Below, piece by piece: positions 7,164 to 19,845 of a DNA stretch of 42,729 nt; position 1 is the stretch's first letter, and every line of letters begins with the position of its first letter. The notes under the pieces were generated by a model that saw only the letters and a list, made by a program, of their open reading frames with translations, was not told where the DNA came from and ran no database searches. The stretch is from an uncultured Pelagibacteraceae bacterium (GTDB lineage: Bacteria > Pseudomonadota > Alphaproteobacteria > Pelagibacterales > Pelagibacteraceae), in assembly GCA_902559565.1 (NCBI GenBank), contig CACEIH010000001.1, positions 1 to 42,729 of the forward strand, in the 5' to 3' direction. Made by a program: the position numbers and the translations under genes.

Positions 7164-8458
7164 TGAAATTTTTTTTTAAAACTTTTCTAATATTATTTTT
7201 TTCTTTGAACTCTGTTTTTGCAGAAACTTTTGATGCTGCTTTAAAAAGGGCTTATGACACTAATCCAGAATTAAATGCAGAAAGAAAAAGTTTAAATATC
7301 TCTGAACATGAATTAAAAGTTTCTAGAAGTTCATATCTCCCGACAATAACTTTAGAGGGTAGTAAAAGTCAGGAAAATACTGACAAGTTAACCAATCGAA
7401 ATGGTTCGAATGCATCTATTACGGATGTAGATCCAGAGGTAAGATCTATTACAATTACGCAAACATTAATTGATTTTGGAAGAGGAGCAGAATTAGCAAA
7501 AAGTAAAATAGGTATTAACTTAGCTAAAGCAAAACTTTTAAAGAAAGAACAAGAAATTTTATATAAAGCTGTTGAAGCTTATACAGGATTAATTTCAGCA
7601 AAAGAAAAACTTTCTATAAACAGTTCAAATGTAAATTTGCTAGAAAGACAAGTTGAAACAGATAGAATTAGATTAGAAAGAGGCAATGTCTCTTTGTCAG
7701 ACGTTTCGCAATCAGAGTCATCGTTAGCAGGAGCACAAGCAAAATTAATAGAAGCTGAAAATGAACTTTTTACCAGTAGGTTGAATTATGAAAATGTAAT
7801 AGGCCAACTAAATGATGTTGAAAGTTTGGATAAAAGTTCAATTAATGGTTTAGACTTACCAAATCAATTAAGCGAAGCAATTGATATATCTAAAAAAAAT
7901 AATCCTGATTTGATCATTGCAAAACTTGAATATGAACAATCAAAAAAAGATACTATAAGTGCAAGATCTGATTTGGCGCCAACAGCAAAATTATCATTTG
8001 ATAGATCAAAAACCGAAGATCTTAGCTCAACTTACGATGAAAAAGAACAAGATACATTAAAAGCAACAGTTACTTGGCCATTTTTTTCTGGTGGAAAAAA
8101 TTATGCAAATTTGAAAAAAAATAAAAGTTCTGAAGAGAGAAAAAGCTTGCTTTTAGATTATTCAACAAAAAAAAATCAAACAGATGTAGCTAGTGCATGG
8201 ACTTCGTACCAATCTAATCAAAGCTTATTGATTTCGGTTAAGGCTCAAGTAAATGCAGCAGAAATTGCAAATGAAGGTATTGTTGCTGAATACAATAGTG
8301 GATCAGATCGAACTACTTTAGAGGTAATTCAGTCTAATTCTTTATTATTGAATGCTCAGATTTCATTGGTCGATTCTGAAAGAAACTTTATTCTATCTAA
8401 ATTTAATCTTCTTAAATCCATTGGATTGCTCAATAGTGAGTATCTAAAAATTAGATAA
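7163..8458 (+). CDS. tolC: TolC-family outer membrane channel protein
   Basis: A 431-residue protein with signal peptide MKFFFKTFLILFFSLNSVFA and the typical start TFDAALKRAYDTNPELNAER. Two internally similar halves of long coiled-coil helices follow. Each half contains a strand near VRSITITQTLIDFGRG or DTLKATVTWPFFSGGKNY, where the channel enters the outer membrane. TolC trimers form the exit duct for type I secretion and drug efflux. No inner membrane pump or fusion protein is adjacent, so the partners are elsewhere. Length is normal for alphaproteobacterial members. It is translationally coupled to the kinase gene by a one-base overlap. Confidence 0.92.
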   Translation: MKFFFKTFLILFFSLNSVFAETFDAALKRAYDTNPELNAERKSLNISEHELKVSRSSYLPTITLEGSKSQENTDKLTNRNGSNASITDVDPEVRSITITQTLIDFGRGAELAKSKIGINLAKAKLLKKEQEILYKAVEAYTGLISAKEKLSINSSNVNLLERQVETDRIRLERGNVSLSDVSQSESSLAGAQAKLIEAENELFTSRLNYENVIGQLNDVESLDKSSINGLDLPNQLSEAIDISKKNNPDLIIAKLEYEQSKKDTISARSDLAPTAKLSFDRSKTEDLSSTYDEKEQDTLKATVTWPFFSGGKNYANLKKNKSSEERKSLLLDYSTKKNQTDVASAWTSYQSNQSLLISVKAQVNAAEIANEGIVAEYNSGSDRTTLEVIQSNSLLLNAQISLVDSERNFILSKFNLLKSIGLLNSEYLKIR

Positions 8459-8490
8459 TTAGCCAGTTTTTAGCTTTAAATAAATTAATC

Positions 8491-8518
8491 TTGCTAATGA
8501 GAACAAAATGTGTACATT
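8491..8518 (+). promoter_or_regulatory. Predicted recA promoter with variant SOS box
   Basis: TTGCTA (-35) is followed after 16 bases by TACATT (-10). Between and over them lies GAACAAAATGTGTAC (8501-8515), i.e. GAAC-N7-GTAC, one base away from the alphaproteobacterial GAAC-N7-GAAC LexA operator. A weaker, leaky operator would suit recA. Pattern-based. Confidence 0.5.
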
Positions 8519-8564
8519 TATTTCATGATTCGAGTGTTAAAAAAAATTAAAAAACGAGGAAAAA

Positions 8565-9713
8565 ATGACTAAAAATAACTTAAAAGTAGTTAAATCTACA
8601 AAAGATCAAGAATTGGATAATAAAGAAAAAAATAAAGCTTTAGAAGCAGCTATTAGCCAAATTACAGATAATTTTGGAAAAGGTTCAGTTATGAAGCTGG
8701 GCGAAAAAAGAGCTATGGATATCGAGTCAATATCTACAGGTTCTTTAAGCTTAGATTTAGCTTTAGGAATAGGTGGTTTACCAAAAGGAAGAATTATTGA
8801 AGTTTATGGACCAGAGTCATCTGGAAAAACAACATTAGCTTTACAAGTTGTTGCTGAGGCTCAAAAAGCAGGTGGAATTTGTGCATTTGTAGATGCTGAG
8901 CACGCTTTGGATCCAGTTTATGCAAAAAAATTAGGAGTGAATACTGAAGAGCTTTTAATTTCACAACCAGACGCAGGTGAACAAGCCTTAGAAATAGCAG
9001 ATACGCTAGTAAAATCAGGGTCTATTTCAGTTATAGTAATTGACTCAGTTGCAGCTTTAACTCCAAAAGCTGAAATTGAAGGTGAAATGGGCGACCATCA
9101 CGTAGGTCTTCAATCAAGATTAATGAGTCAGGCTTTAAGAAAATTAACTGGTTCAATTTCAAATACAAATACAATGATGATTTTCATTAACCAAATCAGA
9201 ATGAAAATTGGAGTTATGTTTGGAAGTCCAGAAACAACATCAGGTGGAAATGCACTTAAGTTCTATTCATCTGTAAGAATGGACATTAGAAGAATTGGTG
9301 CCATCAAAGATAAAGATGAAATTATTGGTAACTCTACAAGAGTAAAAGTAGTTAAGAATAAAGTTGCTCCGCCATTCAAAGTTGTTGAATTTGATTTAAT
9401 GTATGGAAAAGGAATTAGTAAAATGGGTGAGTTAGTAGACCTTGGAGCTAAAGCAGATATTATTGAAAAATCAGGAGCATGGTATGCTTATAAAGGAGAA
9501 AAAATAGGACAAGGTAGAGAAAATGCCAAAGTCTATTTAGCCCAAAATCCGCAAGTTGCTGCAGAAATAGAAATGGCAATTAGGGAAAAAGCAGGTGTGA
9601 TTTCTAAAAAGATTGAGGGAAATCCATTAAGTCCTGAAAAAATTGAAAAAGAGAAGAAAGTGGCTGAAAAAGAAGAAGCTAATAAAGAAGCTACTCCTCC
9701 TAAAAAGAACTAA
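8565..9713 (+). CDS. recA: Recombinase RecA
   Basis: A 382-residue RecA with Walker [10 protein letters not shown] (residues 82-90), the [17 protein letters not shown] segment, Walker [11 protein letters not shown] and the L1/L2 DNA-binding loops ([32 protein letters not shown]). The C-terminal tail is rich in Lys and Glu. There is no intein. It forms ATP-dependent filaments on single-stranded DNA for recombination and promotes self-cleavage of LexA and of the UmuD encoded upstream. The start follows CGAGGAAAAA, a good ribosome site. It appears monocistronic, with an SOS-like promoter before it and a hairpin after it. Confidence 0.98.
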   Translation: MTKNNLKVVKSTKDQELDNKEKNKALEAAISQITDNFGKGSVMKLGEKRAMDIESISTGSLSLDLALGIGGLPKGRIIEVYGPESSGKTTLALQVVAEAQKAGGICAFVDAEHALDPVYAKKLGVNTEELLISQPDAGEQALEIADTLVKSGSISVIVIDSVAALTPKAEIEGEMGDHHVGLQSRLMSQALRKLTGSISNTNTMMIFINQIRMKIGVMFGSPETTSGGNALKFYSSVRMDIRRIGAIKDKDEIIGNSTRVKVVKNKVAPPFKVVEFDLMYGKGISKMGELVDLGAKADIIEKSGAWYAYKGEKIGQGRENAKVYLAQNPQVAAEIEMAIREKAGVISKKIEGNPLSPEKIEKEKKVAEKEEANKEATPPKKN

Positions 9714-9738
9714 AATTAAAGGTCATCTTTAAATTATA

Positions 9739-12473
<2,735 letters not shown>

Positions 12474-12482
<9 letters not shown>

Positions 12483-13688
12483 TTTCTTTTTCAGATTTTG
12501 ATCTATTATATCTAAAAATTGATTTGTTGTTAGATACTTACTTGATGGACCAATTAGTATTGCAAGATCTTTTGTCATAGATCCATTTTCTACACATTCA
12601 ATACAGACTTTTTCAATTGTATTTGAGAACTTGATCAGTTCATCATTTCCATCTAATTTTCCTCTATGAGCTAGTCCTCTAGTCCATGCAAAGATTGAGG
12701 CTATCGGGTTGGTTGATGTTTCTTTTCCTTGCTGATGCATTCTATAGTGTCTTGTAACAGTACCATGAGCTGCTTCAGCCTCCATTACTTTTCCATCTGG
12801 TGTTAATAATGTACTTGTCATTAAACCTAAGGAACCATACCCTTGGGCCATTGTATCAGATTGTACGTCACCGTCATAATTTTTACATGCCCAAATATAT
12901 TTACCACTCCACTTCATTGCGCAAGCTACCATGTCATCAATTAATCTATGCTCATAAGTAATTTTTGCATCCTCAAATTTTTTTTTAAACTCCTTATTAA
13001 AAACTTCTTCAAAAATATCTTTAAATCTTCCATCATATTTTTTAAGAATTGTATTTTTAGTAGATAGATAGACTGGCCATTTTTTAATTAATCCATAACT
13101 AAAACAAGATCTTGCAAAGTCTTCAATTGATCTATCTAAATTATACATTGAAAGTGCTACCCCTGGACCAGTAAAATTAAAAACTTCATGTTTAATTTCT
13201 TCTTTACCATCTTCTGAGGTCCATTTAATTTCCATTTTCCCCTTTCCAGGAACTTTAAAATCAGTTGCTCTATATTGGTCACCAAAAGCATGTCTACCAA
13301 TAACAACTGGATCTGACCATGATGGAACTAATTTTGGAATGTTTGAACAAATAATTGGCTCTCTAAAAACTGTTCCTCCAATAATATTTCTTATTGTCCC
13401 ATTAGGAGATCTCCACATTTTTTTAAGTTTAAATTCTTCTACTCGAGCTTCATCAGGAGTAATAGTTGCACACTTAATACCTACGCCAATTTTTTTAATC
13501 GCATTAGCAGAGTCAATTGTGATTTTGTCATCTGTATCATCTCTACTTTTCATACCCAAATCATAGTATTCAATACCCAGATCAAGATAAGGAAGTATCA
13601 ATTTCTTTTTAATAAAATCCCAGATTATTCTGGTCATTTCATCACCATCTAACTCTACTATTGGGTTTTTTACGCTAATTTTGCTCAC
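12474..13688 (-). CDS. icd: NADP-dependent isocitrate dehydrogenase (eukaryote-type)
   Basis: A 404-residue homodimeric isocitrate dehydrogenase that makes 2-oxoglutarate, CO2 and NADPH in the TCA cycle. Landmarks are [16 protein letters not shown] near the start, the substrate loop [21 protein letters not shown], the metal-binding [28 protein letters not shown] and the [12 protein letters not shown] nucleotide loop. These belong to the eukaryote-like subfamily common in alphaproteobacteria, not to the E. coli type. It is transcribed towards alaS, overlapping its end by nine bases, and from the same 73-base gap as psd in the other direction. Confidence 0.97.
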
Positions 13689-13761
13689 TTATATTTTATC
13701 TTAATAATTGAATTTCGCGATTTTATATACATATTAATGACAAATTATCAAATAGAAGAAT

Positions 13762-14409
13762 ATGTTTAGTAAAATATTTCCTAAAATTCATGCAGAAGGT
13801 TACAAATTTTTAGTAATTGTCGGGATAATTACGATTGCATTTTATAGTTTTAGTGATTTTTTGGGTTTGATAGGTTTAGTTTTATCTATATGGGTTTATT
13901 ATTTTTTTAGAGATCCTGATAGAGTAATAATTGGAGATGATAACTATCTAGTAAGTCCCGCAGATGGAGAAATTATTAAAGTTGAAGAAGTTGATGGCCC
14001 AAAAGAACTTGGGTTAGAAAATAAAAAATTTAAAAAGATCAGTGTTTTTATGAATGTTTTTGATTGCCATGTTAATAGAACTCCATGTGGTGGAAAAATA
14101 GAGGAAATTTTATATAAACCAGGAAAATTTTTTAATGCTTCACTTGATAAAGCGAGTGAAGATAACGAAAGAAATTACTTCAAAATAAAAGATAATCAAA
14201 ATAATGACATTATTGTAGTTCAGATTGCCGGTCTTGTTGCGAGAAGAATAGTTTGTGAATCAATTAAAGATCAAGAATTAAAACAAGGAGACAGAATTGG
14301 AATGATTAGGTTTGGTAGTAGAGCAGATGTGTATTATGAAAATTACGAACCGTTAGTTAAAGTTGGTCAAAAAGCTATTTCTGGAGAAACATTGTTAGCT
14401 AAAAAATAA
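13762..14409 (+). CDS. psd: Phosphatidylserine decarboxylase proenzyme
   Basis: A 215-residue short-form PSD. Two N-terminal membrane segments (FLVIVGIITIAFYSF, GLIGLVLSIWVYYFF) precede the catalytic core with SPADGEI (residues ~65-71) and FMNVFDCHVNRTPCGG, which carries the conserved His103. The C-terminal RFGSRADVY contains the Gly185-Ser186 pair, where self-cleavage leaves the pyruvoyl group. It turns phosphatidylserine into phosphatidylethanolamine at the inner membrane. Its stop lies one base before the ATG of pssA, which supplies its substrate. It heads a long plus-strand gene run. Confidence 0.96.
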   Translation: MFSKIFPKIHAEGYKFLVIVGIITIAFYSFSDFLGLIGLVLSIWVYYFFRDPDRVIIGDDNYLVSPADGEIIKVEEVDGPKELGLENKKFKKISVFMNVFDCHVNRTPCGGKIEEILYKPGKFFNASLDKASEDNERNYFKIKDNQNNDIIVVQIAGLVARRIVCESIKDQELKQGDRIGMIRFGSRADVYYENYEPLVKVGQKAISGETLLAKK

Positions 14410-14410
14410 A

Positions 14411-15214
14411 ATGGAACAAAAAAAAAATAATTTTAAAATTGTATCTGATAAAAAAGCCAGAATAATTTTACCAAACGCAATTACGCTTATAGGTGTTTGT
14501 CTAGGTCTAACTTCAATTAAGTTTGCAATAGATGGAAAATTTGCAATAGCTATTATTGCAATATTGTTTGCTGGTTTAATGGATGCTTTAGATGGAAGAA
14601 TAGCAAGATTAATTAAAGGTACTTCAAAAATGGGTAAAGAATTAGACTCTCTAGGAGATGTTATTAGTTTTGGGGTAGCGCCAGCACTTATAATGTATTT
14701 TTGGAATTTACAATATCTAGAAAAGTTAGGATGGTTTGTTTGTTTAATATATGTAGTTTGTGTTGCTTTAAGATTAGCAAGATTTAATATTAATTCTGAC
14801 GAAGAACCATCATGGAAAGATAATTTTTTTGAGGGAATGCCGTCACCAGCGGGTGGAATAATTGTTTTAATGCCTTTAATATTTAGTTTTAGTGGATTAG
14901 GAGTTTTTTTTTCAGAAATTAATTATGATTTATTAGTTCCAATTTTTTTTGTTGCAGTTTCAGTATTATTAATAAGCACAATTCCAACATATTCATTTAA
15001 AAAAATTATCATACCAAGATCAATGACAAAATTTCTATTATTTGGAATGGTTTTATTTTTTGGTGCGTTGTTAGTTTATACGTTTAAAGTTTTAGCTGTG
15101 AGTTCTTTTATATATCTTTGCTTAATCCCAATAAGTTATTTTCATTTTAAAAAGATTAAAAAAGAAAAAAATATAACTTCAGATAAAGATGAGGGATTAG
15201 AAGATATATTATAA
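14411..15214 (+). CDS. pssA: CDP-diacylglycerol-serine O-phosphatidyltransferase
   Basis: A 267-residue polytopic membrane enzyme. The CDP-alcohol phosphatidyltransferase signature DG(x2)AR(x8)G(x3)D(x3)D is present as MDALDGRIARLIKGTSKMGKELDSLGD. Around seven or eight hydrophobic segments follow, and the C-terminal tail is charged. It joins serine to CDP-diacylglycerol to make phosphatidylserine, which Psd next door decarboxylates; psd-pssA is a classic pair. The gene begins one base after the psd stop and ends directly against the next start. Confidence 0.96.
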   Translation: MEQKKNNFKIVSDKKARIILPNAITLIGVCLGLTSIKFAIDGKFAIAIIAILFAGLMDALDGRIARLIKGTSKMGKELDSLGDVISFGVAPALIMYFWNLQYLEKLGWFVCLIYVVCVALRLARFNINSDEEPSWKDNFFEGMPSPAGGIIVLMPLIFSFSGLGVFFSEINYDLLVPIFFVAVSVLLISTIPTYSFKKIIIPRSMTKFLLFGMVLFFGALLVYTFKVLAVSSFIYLCLIPISYFHFKKIKKEKNITSDKDEGLEDIL

Positions 15215-16126
15215 ATGAAAAAAAATGTAATTGTTTCATTAGCTGATGCTAATTACTTCCCACTTTTAGAAGAGTTAATAAATTCTATAAAAAGATTTAA
15301 AGAAAGTGAGAATGTTGCAATATGTATTTTAGATGCAGGACTGACAATAGAACAAAAAGAAAAGTTATTAAAAAAAGTAGATGAAATTAAGTCAGCAGAA
15401 TGGGACATTGAAGTACCTCAAAGAAAAGTAAAAGAAAAAGAGTGGCTTAAAAGTCAGGTATCGAGAGCTTTTTTACCAAAATATTTTCCTAATTATGAAA
15501 AATATTTATGGATAGATTGTGATGCATGGGTAAATGATTGGAGTTGCGTTGAGCTATATTTCAAAGCTTGTGATAATGGCAAACTTGGTATTACACAAAC
15601 TATTGGACCAGGATACAAAATAACATCAAAAGTTAATTGGTTATTTGGAAAACTTGCTTTAATAAAATCTCAAAATTTTAAACATGCAGTAAAATCAAAA
15701 ATTGGTTACGAAAAAGCAAGAAAATTAGCTTTTGCACCACATATTAATATTGGCGTTTTTTCTTTAGAAAAAAATTCTAAAGGTTGGAGTTCTTGGCAAG
15801 ATAATTTATCGAAAACATTAAAAGCTGGTAATATTTTTGGTTCAGAAGGATTGGCTATAAATATGTCAGTATATATAGATGATTTAGAAACTGAATTTTT
15901 ACCTTTAAATTGTAATTGGATTACAAGTAACTTACTTCCAAAATATGATGAAAGACAAAAAACATTTGTCGAACCATATTTACCAAATTATAAAATTGGA
16001 ATTATGCATCTTGCAGCAGGTATCTGGAAAGACGGTAAAGATATGAGATTAGATAAAAGTGTTTTGATAGAAATAGAAACAACAGATAATAAAAAAACAA
16101 TTAAAAGTTTGAGATTTAATAATTAA
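15215..16126 (+). CDS. GT-A type glycosyltransferase, GT8-like
   Basis: A 303-residue soluble protein. The start VIVSLADANYFPLLEELINSIKRF and the metal-binding DxD in KYLWIDCDAWVND are typical of retaining GT8-like glycosyltransferases. So is the late HINIGVFSL...EGLAINMSVY acceptor region with the IMHLAAG histidine. It sits with no gap between pssA and rlmE, so it is expressed with phospholipid genes. That position would fit glycosylation of a lipid headgroup or a surface glycan core, but nothing in the sequence fixes the donor or acceptor. Confidence 0.65.
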   Translation: MKKNVIVSLADANYFPLLEELINSIKRFKESENVAICILDAGLTIEQKEKLLKKVDEIKSAEWDIEVPQRKVKEKEWLKSQVSRAFLPKYFPNYEKYLWIDCDAWVNDWSCVELYFKACDNGKLGITQTIGPGYKITSKVNWLFGKLALIKSQNFKHAVKSKIGYEKARKLAFAPHINIGVFSLEKNSKGWSSWQDNLSKTLKAGNIFGSEGLAINMSVYIDDLETEFLPLNCNWITSNLLPKYDERQKTFVEPYLPNYKIGIMHLAAGIWKDGKDMRLDKSVLIEIETTDNKKTIKSLRFNN

Positions 16127-16738
16127 TTGAAAAAAAATAAAATTTCGAAAAATTGGGTTAATAGACAAAGAAGAGACATCTTTGTTCGACAATCAAAAGT
16201 AGATGGGTATAGAGCAAGGTCAGCTTATAAATTAATTGAAATAAATGAAAAATTTAAAATTTTTAAAGGTGGAATGTCAGTTATAGATATTGGAGCAGCA
16301 CCAGGCAGTTGGTCTCAATTTGCATCTAAATCTATCAAGAACGGAAAGTTAATTTCAATTGATCTAAAAAAAATGGATCCGATTCAAAATAGTATTCAGA
16401 TAAAGGGAGATTTCACTGATCAGAAAATTCAAAATGAAATTAAAAGTTATTTTACTAAAGGTTTTGATGTGGTTATGTCTGATATGGCAGTTAATACTAC
16501 CGGTATCAAAAATATAGATTCAATTCAAACAGGCGAATTATGTAAAGAAGCCATGGTTTTTTCCAAAGAAGTGGTGCACGAAAAAGGTTTCTTTATTTCA
16601 AAAATATTTATGGGATCAACGTTCAATGAAATTGTCGCACTTGGGAAAAAAATTTTTAAAGAAGTAAAGGTTTTTAAACCCAAATCAAGTAGAAAAGATT
16701 CCAAAGAAAGTTTTATTATTTGCAAAAATCTTAGATAG
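16127..16738 (+). CDS. rlmE: 23S rRNA 2'-O-methyltransferase RlmE (FtsJ)
   Basis: A 203-residue SAM-dependent methyltransferase of the RrmJ/FtsJ family. Visible marks are the RSAYKLIEINEKF region, SAM motif I VIDIGAAPGSWSQFAS, the VMSDMAVNTTG strand carrying the catalytic Asp of the K-D-K-E tetrad, and FISKIFMG. The terminal KPKSSRKDSKESFIICKNL supplies a Lys/Glu pair. It methylates U2552 (E. coli numbering) in the 23S A-loop. The start is TTG immediately after the previous stop; no better in-frame start is seen. Confidence 0.93.
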   Translation: MKKNKISKNWVNRQRRDIFVRQSKVDGYRARSAYKLIEINEKFKIFKGGMSVIDIGAAPGSWSQFASKSIKNGKLISIDLKKMDPIQNSIQIKGDFTDQKIQNEIKSYFTKGFDVVMSDMAVNTTGIKNIDSIQTGELCKEAMVFSKEVVHEKGFFISKIFMGSTFNEIVALGKKIFKEVKVFKPKSSRKDSKESFIICKNLR

Positions 16739-16775
16739 CCACTTTAAATTTAAAAGGAATCATATATAAAAGATT

Positions 16776-17852
16776 ATGGTTCCTATAAAAGAAGCACTTA
16801 CCTTTGATGATGTTACGCTTGTACCCAAATACTCAGAAATATTACCTTCAGAAGTTGACACCAGCATTAAGTTAACAAATTATTTAAAATTAAAAATTCC
16901 AATTTTATCTTCGGCAATGGATACTGTGACTGAGAGCAAAATGGCGATAGCAATTGGAAAAGCAGGAGGATTAGGAGTAATTCATAGAAATTTAGAAATT
17001 AAGAATCAAATTTTAGAGATTAGAAAAGTAAAAAAATATAGATTGCCAGTCGGCGCTGCTGTTGGAGCAGGACCTAGAGAGTTCAAAAGAGCAGAAGAAA
17101 TTTTAAAGGAAAATATTGATATGATTGTTGTTGATACTGCGCACGGCCACACAAAAAAAGTTTCAGAGATTATAAGATATGTTAAAAAGATAAAAAATAA
17201 TAAAACAGCGTTATGTGCAGGAAATATTGCAACACCTGAGGCTGCTAAATTTCTTATTAAATTAGGAGTTGATATAATCAAGGTTGGAATCGGACCAGGT
17301 TCTATTTGTACTACGAGATTAGTTGCAGGTATTGGAGTGCCTCAATTGAGTGCAATTTTGAATGTTAGAGATGGAATTAAAAATAAAAAAACTAAAATTA
17401 TTTCAGACGGAGGAATTAAATATTCAGGTGATTTATCAAAAGCTTTTGCAGCAGGTGCTGATGCAGTTATGATAGGATCGCTGTTTGCAGGTTCAGATGA
17501 AACTCCTGGTAAATTAATTAAAAGAAATGGAAAATTATTTAAGAGTTTTAGAGGAATGGGTTCTGTGGGCGCTATGAACAAAGGTTCAGCAGACAGATAC
17601 TTTCAATCAAAACAAAAAGATAGCTCTAAATATGTACCAGAAGGTGTTGAGGGATTTGCTAAATATAAAGGTAAAGTTAGTGAAATAATTTATAAATTAA
17701 TTGGTGGCCTAAGATCCTCAATGGGTTATCTTGGCTCTAAACAAATAAAGCACTTAAGAAATAAACCGAAATTTGTAAAAATAACTAAAGCAGGATTTTA
17801 TGAAAGTATGGTTCATAATGTTGATATTATTAAGAGTGATAACAAATACTGA
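16776..17852 (+). CDS. guaB: IMP dehydrogenase lacking the CBS (Bateman) domain
   Basis: A 358-residue IMPDH; typical bacterial enzymes are about 485-490 residues. The barrel is complete: [21 protein letters not shown], the SAMDTVTE loop, the [11 protein letters not shown] active-site loop with Cys178, [10 protein letters not shown], the RGMGSVGAM phosphate loop and the mobile flap. At residues ~85-92 the chain passes from EIRKVKK directly to [10 protein letters not shown], where family members carry two CBS domains (~120 residues). The enzyme makes XMP from IMP in GMP synthesis. Without the Bateman module it should lack purine-nucleotide allosteric control. The stop overlaps the next ATG (TGATG). 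guaA follows one gene later. Confidence 0.96.
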   Translation: MVPIKEALTFDDVTLVPKYSEILPSEVDTSIKLTNYLKLKIPILSSAMDTVTESKMAIAIGKAGGLGVIHRNLEIKNQILEIRKVKKYRLPVGAAVGAGPREFKRAEEILKENIDMIVVDTAHGHTKKVSEIIRYVKKIKNNKTALCAGNIATPEAAKFLIKLGVDIIKVGIGPGSICTTRLVAGIGVPQLSAILNVRDGIKNKKTKIISDGGIKYSGDLSKAFAAGADAVMIGSLFAGSDETPGKLIKRNGKLFKSFRGMGSVGAMNKGSADRYFQSKQKDSSKYVPEGVEGFAKYKGKVSEIIYKLIGGLRSSMGYLGSKQIKHLRNKPKFVKITKAGFYESMVHNVDIIKSDNKY

Positions 17853-18292
17853 TGTATAAAAAACTTCAATTTACTTTATTAGCTTATTTTGTAATTAACT
17901 TTACTAATATTTCTTTAAGTAATGAAAATTTTTTTAATAAAGGATTAAAACTTTTTAATGATAAAAAATATGAAGATGCAAGATTTATGTTTGAAAGAAG
18001 TATTGTATTTAATCCAAAAGACTCAACATCATACTTATATCTAGCAAAAATTTACAATATTGAGGAAGATCAAAAAAAAGAGGAAAAAAATTTAGAAGCA
18101 ACGCTACTAATTCAGCCAGATAATGAAGAAGCATTATTGATGTCTATGAAAATAGCTTTGGAAAAATCTAATTACTCAAAAGTAAAAGATTTATCAAAAA
18201 CGTTTACTAAAGTTTGTAAAGAGTTATGTGATGAGAACAAAAATATTTTAGAAACTCTTGCAAATATAGAGCCAAAAAATAATGAGTCTTGA
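17852..18292 (+). CDS. Small exported or anchored TPR protein
   Basis: A 146-residue protein with an N-terminal hydrophobic segment ([19 protein letters not shown]) that may be a signal peptide or anchor. It then has three degenerate tetratricopeptide repeats: [65 protein letters not shown], and [24 protein letters not shown] closing CKELCDENK could form a disulfide. It is sandwiched between guaB and guaA with overlaps at both ends (1 and 11 bases), so it is co-expressed with GMP synthesis. TPR proteins bring partners together; no partner can be named. Confidence 0.75.
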   Translation: MYKKLQFTLLAYFVINFTNISLSNENFFNKGLKLFNDKKYEDARFMFERSIVFNPKDSTSYLYLAKIYNIEEDQKKEEKNLEATLLIQPDNEEALLMSMKIALEKSNYSKVKDLSKTFTKVCKELCDENKNILETLANIEPKNNES

Positions 18293-19844
18293 TAAAACTC
18301 TGAATAAAATCTTAATCATAGATTTTGGTTCTCAATTTACTCAATTAATAGCAAGAAGAATAAGAGAGTTAGGAATTTTTTCAGAAATAGTAAGTCATAA
18401 GAAAATTAAAAATAAGGATATTAATGATTATGTTAAAGGTATAATCTTGTCTGGCGGACCTTTAAATGTTTACGAGATAAATAAATATTCTTTTGATAAA
18501 AAGATTATCGAAAATCAAGTCCCAGTGTTAGGGATTTGTTTTGGGCATCAAATTCTTTCAAAATTAAATGGCGGTAAAGTTAAGAACTCGAAACATAGAG
18601 AGTTTGGATTAGCAAATATTTATAAAAAAAAAGAAAGTGATCTTACAAAAAATTTATTTAAAAAAAAAAAGACAATTAAAGTATGGATGAGTCATGCCGA
18701 TCAAGTTTCAAAATTACCACAAAACTTTAATGTGGTAGCTTCAAGTAAAAATTCAAAGTTTGCTATTATTGAAAACAAAACAAAAAAATTTTACGGTGTT
18801 CAATTTCATCCAGAAGTAACACACACTGAAAATGGAAAAAAAATTATAAGTAATTTTATTTTTAATATTTGTAGTATGAAAAAAAATTGGTCTTCAAAAG
18901 ATCAGAGGCAAAAACTTATTAAAGACGTAAGATATCAAGTTGGGAATAAGAAGGTAATTTGTGCATTATCAGGAGGTGTTGATAGCAGTGTAGTTGCTCA
19001 ACTACTTAATAAAGCAATTGGAAAAAAATTATATTGTATTTTTGTTAACACTGGTCTTTTGAGAAAGAATGAGGAGAAGCAGGTGATTAAAACTTTTAAA
19101 AAAAAATTAAAGATAAATTTGATTCATGTTAATGCTGAAAAAGAATTTTTAAAAAAGTTAAGAAATGTCTCAGATCCAGAAAGAAAAAGAAAAATAATTG
19201 GAAACTTATTTATAAAAATTTTTGAACGATATGCAAAAAAAATTAAAGATGTAAAATTTTTAGCTCAAGGAACACTTTATCCTGACTTGATTGAAAGCAA
19301 GTCAGTTACAGGTAGTCAAACTTCTAAAATAAAATCACATCATAATGTTGGTGGTTTGCCAAAAAAAATGAGTTTGAAATTAGTTGAACCGCTTAAGTTT
19401 TTATTTAAAGATGAAGTAAGAAAATTAGGATTAGAACTTAATTTAAGTAAAGAAATCATTTCTAGACATCCTTTTCCTGGCCCAGGTTTAGCGATTAGAA
19501 TGCCGGGGAAAATCACAAAAGAAAAAATCGACATATTAAAAGAAGCAGACAATTATTTTATCCAAGCATTAAAAGATCATAATTTGTATCATAAAATTTG
19601 GCAGGCTTATGCCGCTTTACTGCCAGTAAAAACTGTTGGGGTTATGGGAGATAATAGAACATATGAATATTTATGTTTATTAAGAGCCATAACATCTGAA
19701 GATGGGATGACCGCAGATTTTTACGAATTTAAAAAAACATTTATTCAAGAAATCTCAAATAAAATTGTGAATAGCATTAGAGGAATTAATAGAGTAGTTT
19801 ATGACATTACTTCAAAACCTCCTAGTACAATTGAGCTAGAGTAA
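18282..19844 (+). CDS. guaA: GMP synthase (glutamine-hydrolysing)
   Basis: A 520-residue two-domain enzyme. The N-terminal class I glutamine amidotransferase has the nucleophile in [10 protein letters not shown] and the His-Glu pair in [10 protein letters not shown]. The ATP-pyrophosphatase domain has the PP-loop [12 protein letters not shown]. The GMP synthase dimer domain is marked by [15 protein letters not shown] and a final [16 protein letters not shown]-type end (here [16 protein letters not shown]). It converts XMP to GMP, completing the branch begun by guaB. Length is normal. The start lies inside the end of the TPR gene. Confidence 0.97.
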   Translation: MSLDKTLNKILIIDFGSQFTQLIARRIRELGIFSEIVSHKKIKNKDINDYVKGIILSGGPLNVYEINKYSFDKKIIENQVPVLGICFGHQILSKLNGGKVKNSKHREFGLANIYKKKESDLTKNLFKKKKTIKVWMSHADQVSKLPQNFNVVASSKNSKFAIIENKTKKFYGVQFHPEVTHTENGKKIISNFIFNICSMKKNWSSKDQRQKLIKDVRYQVGNKKVICALSGGVDSSVVAQLLNKAIGKKLYCIFVNTGLLRKNEEKQVIKTFKKKLKINLIHVNAEKEFLKKLRNVSDPERKRKIIGNLFIKIFERYAKKIKDVKFLAQGTLYPDLIESKSVTGSQTSKIKSHHNVGGLPKKMSLKLVEPLKFLFKDEVRKLGLELNLSKEIISRHPFPGPGLAIRMPGKITKEKIDILKEADNYFIQALKDHNLYHKIWQAYAALLPVKTVGVMGDNRTYEYLCLLRAITSEDGMTADFYEFKKTFIQEISNKIVNSIRGINRVVYDITSKPPSTIELE

Positions 19845-19845
19845 A

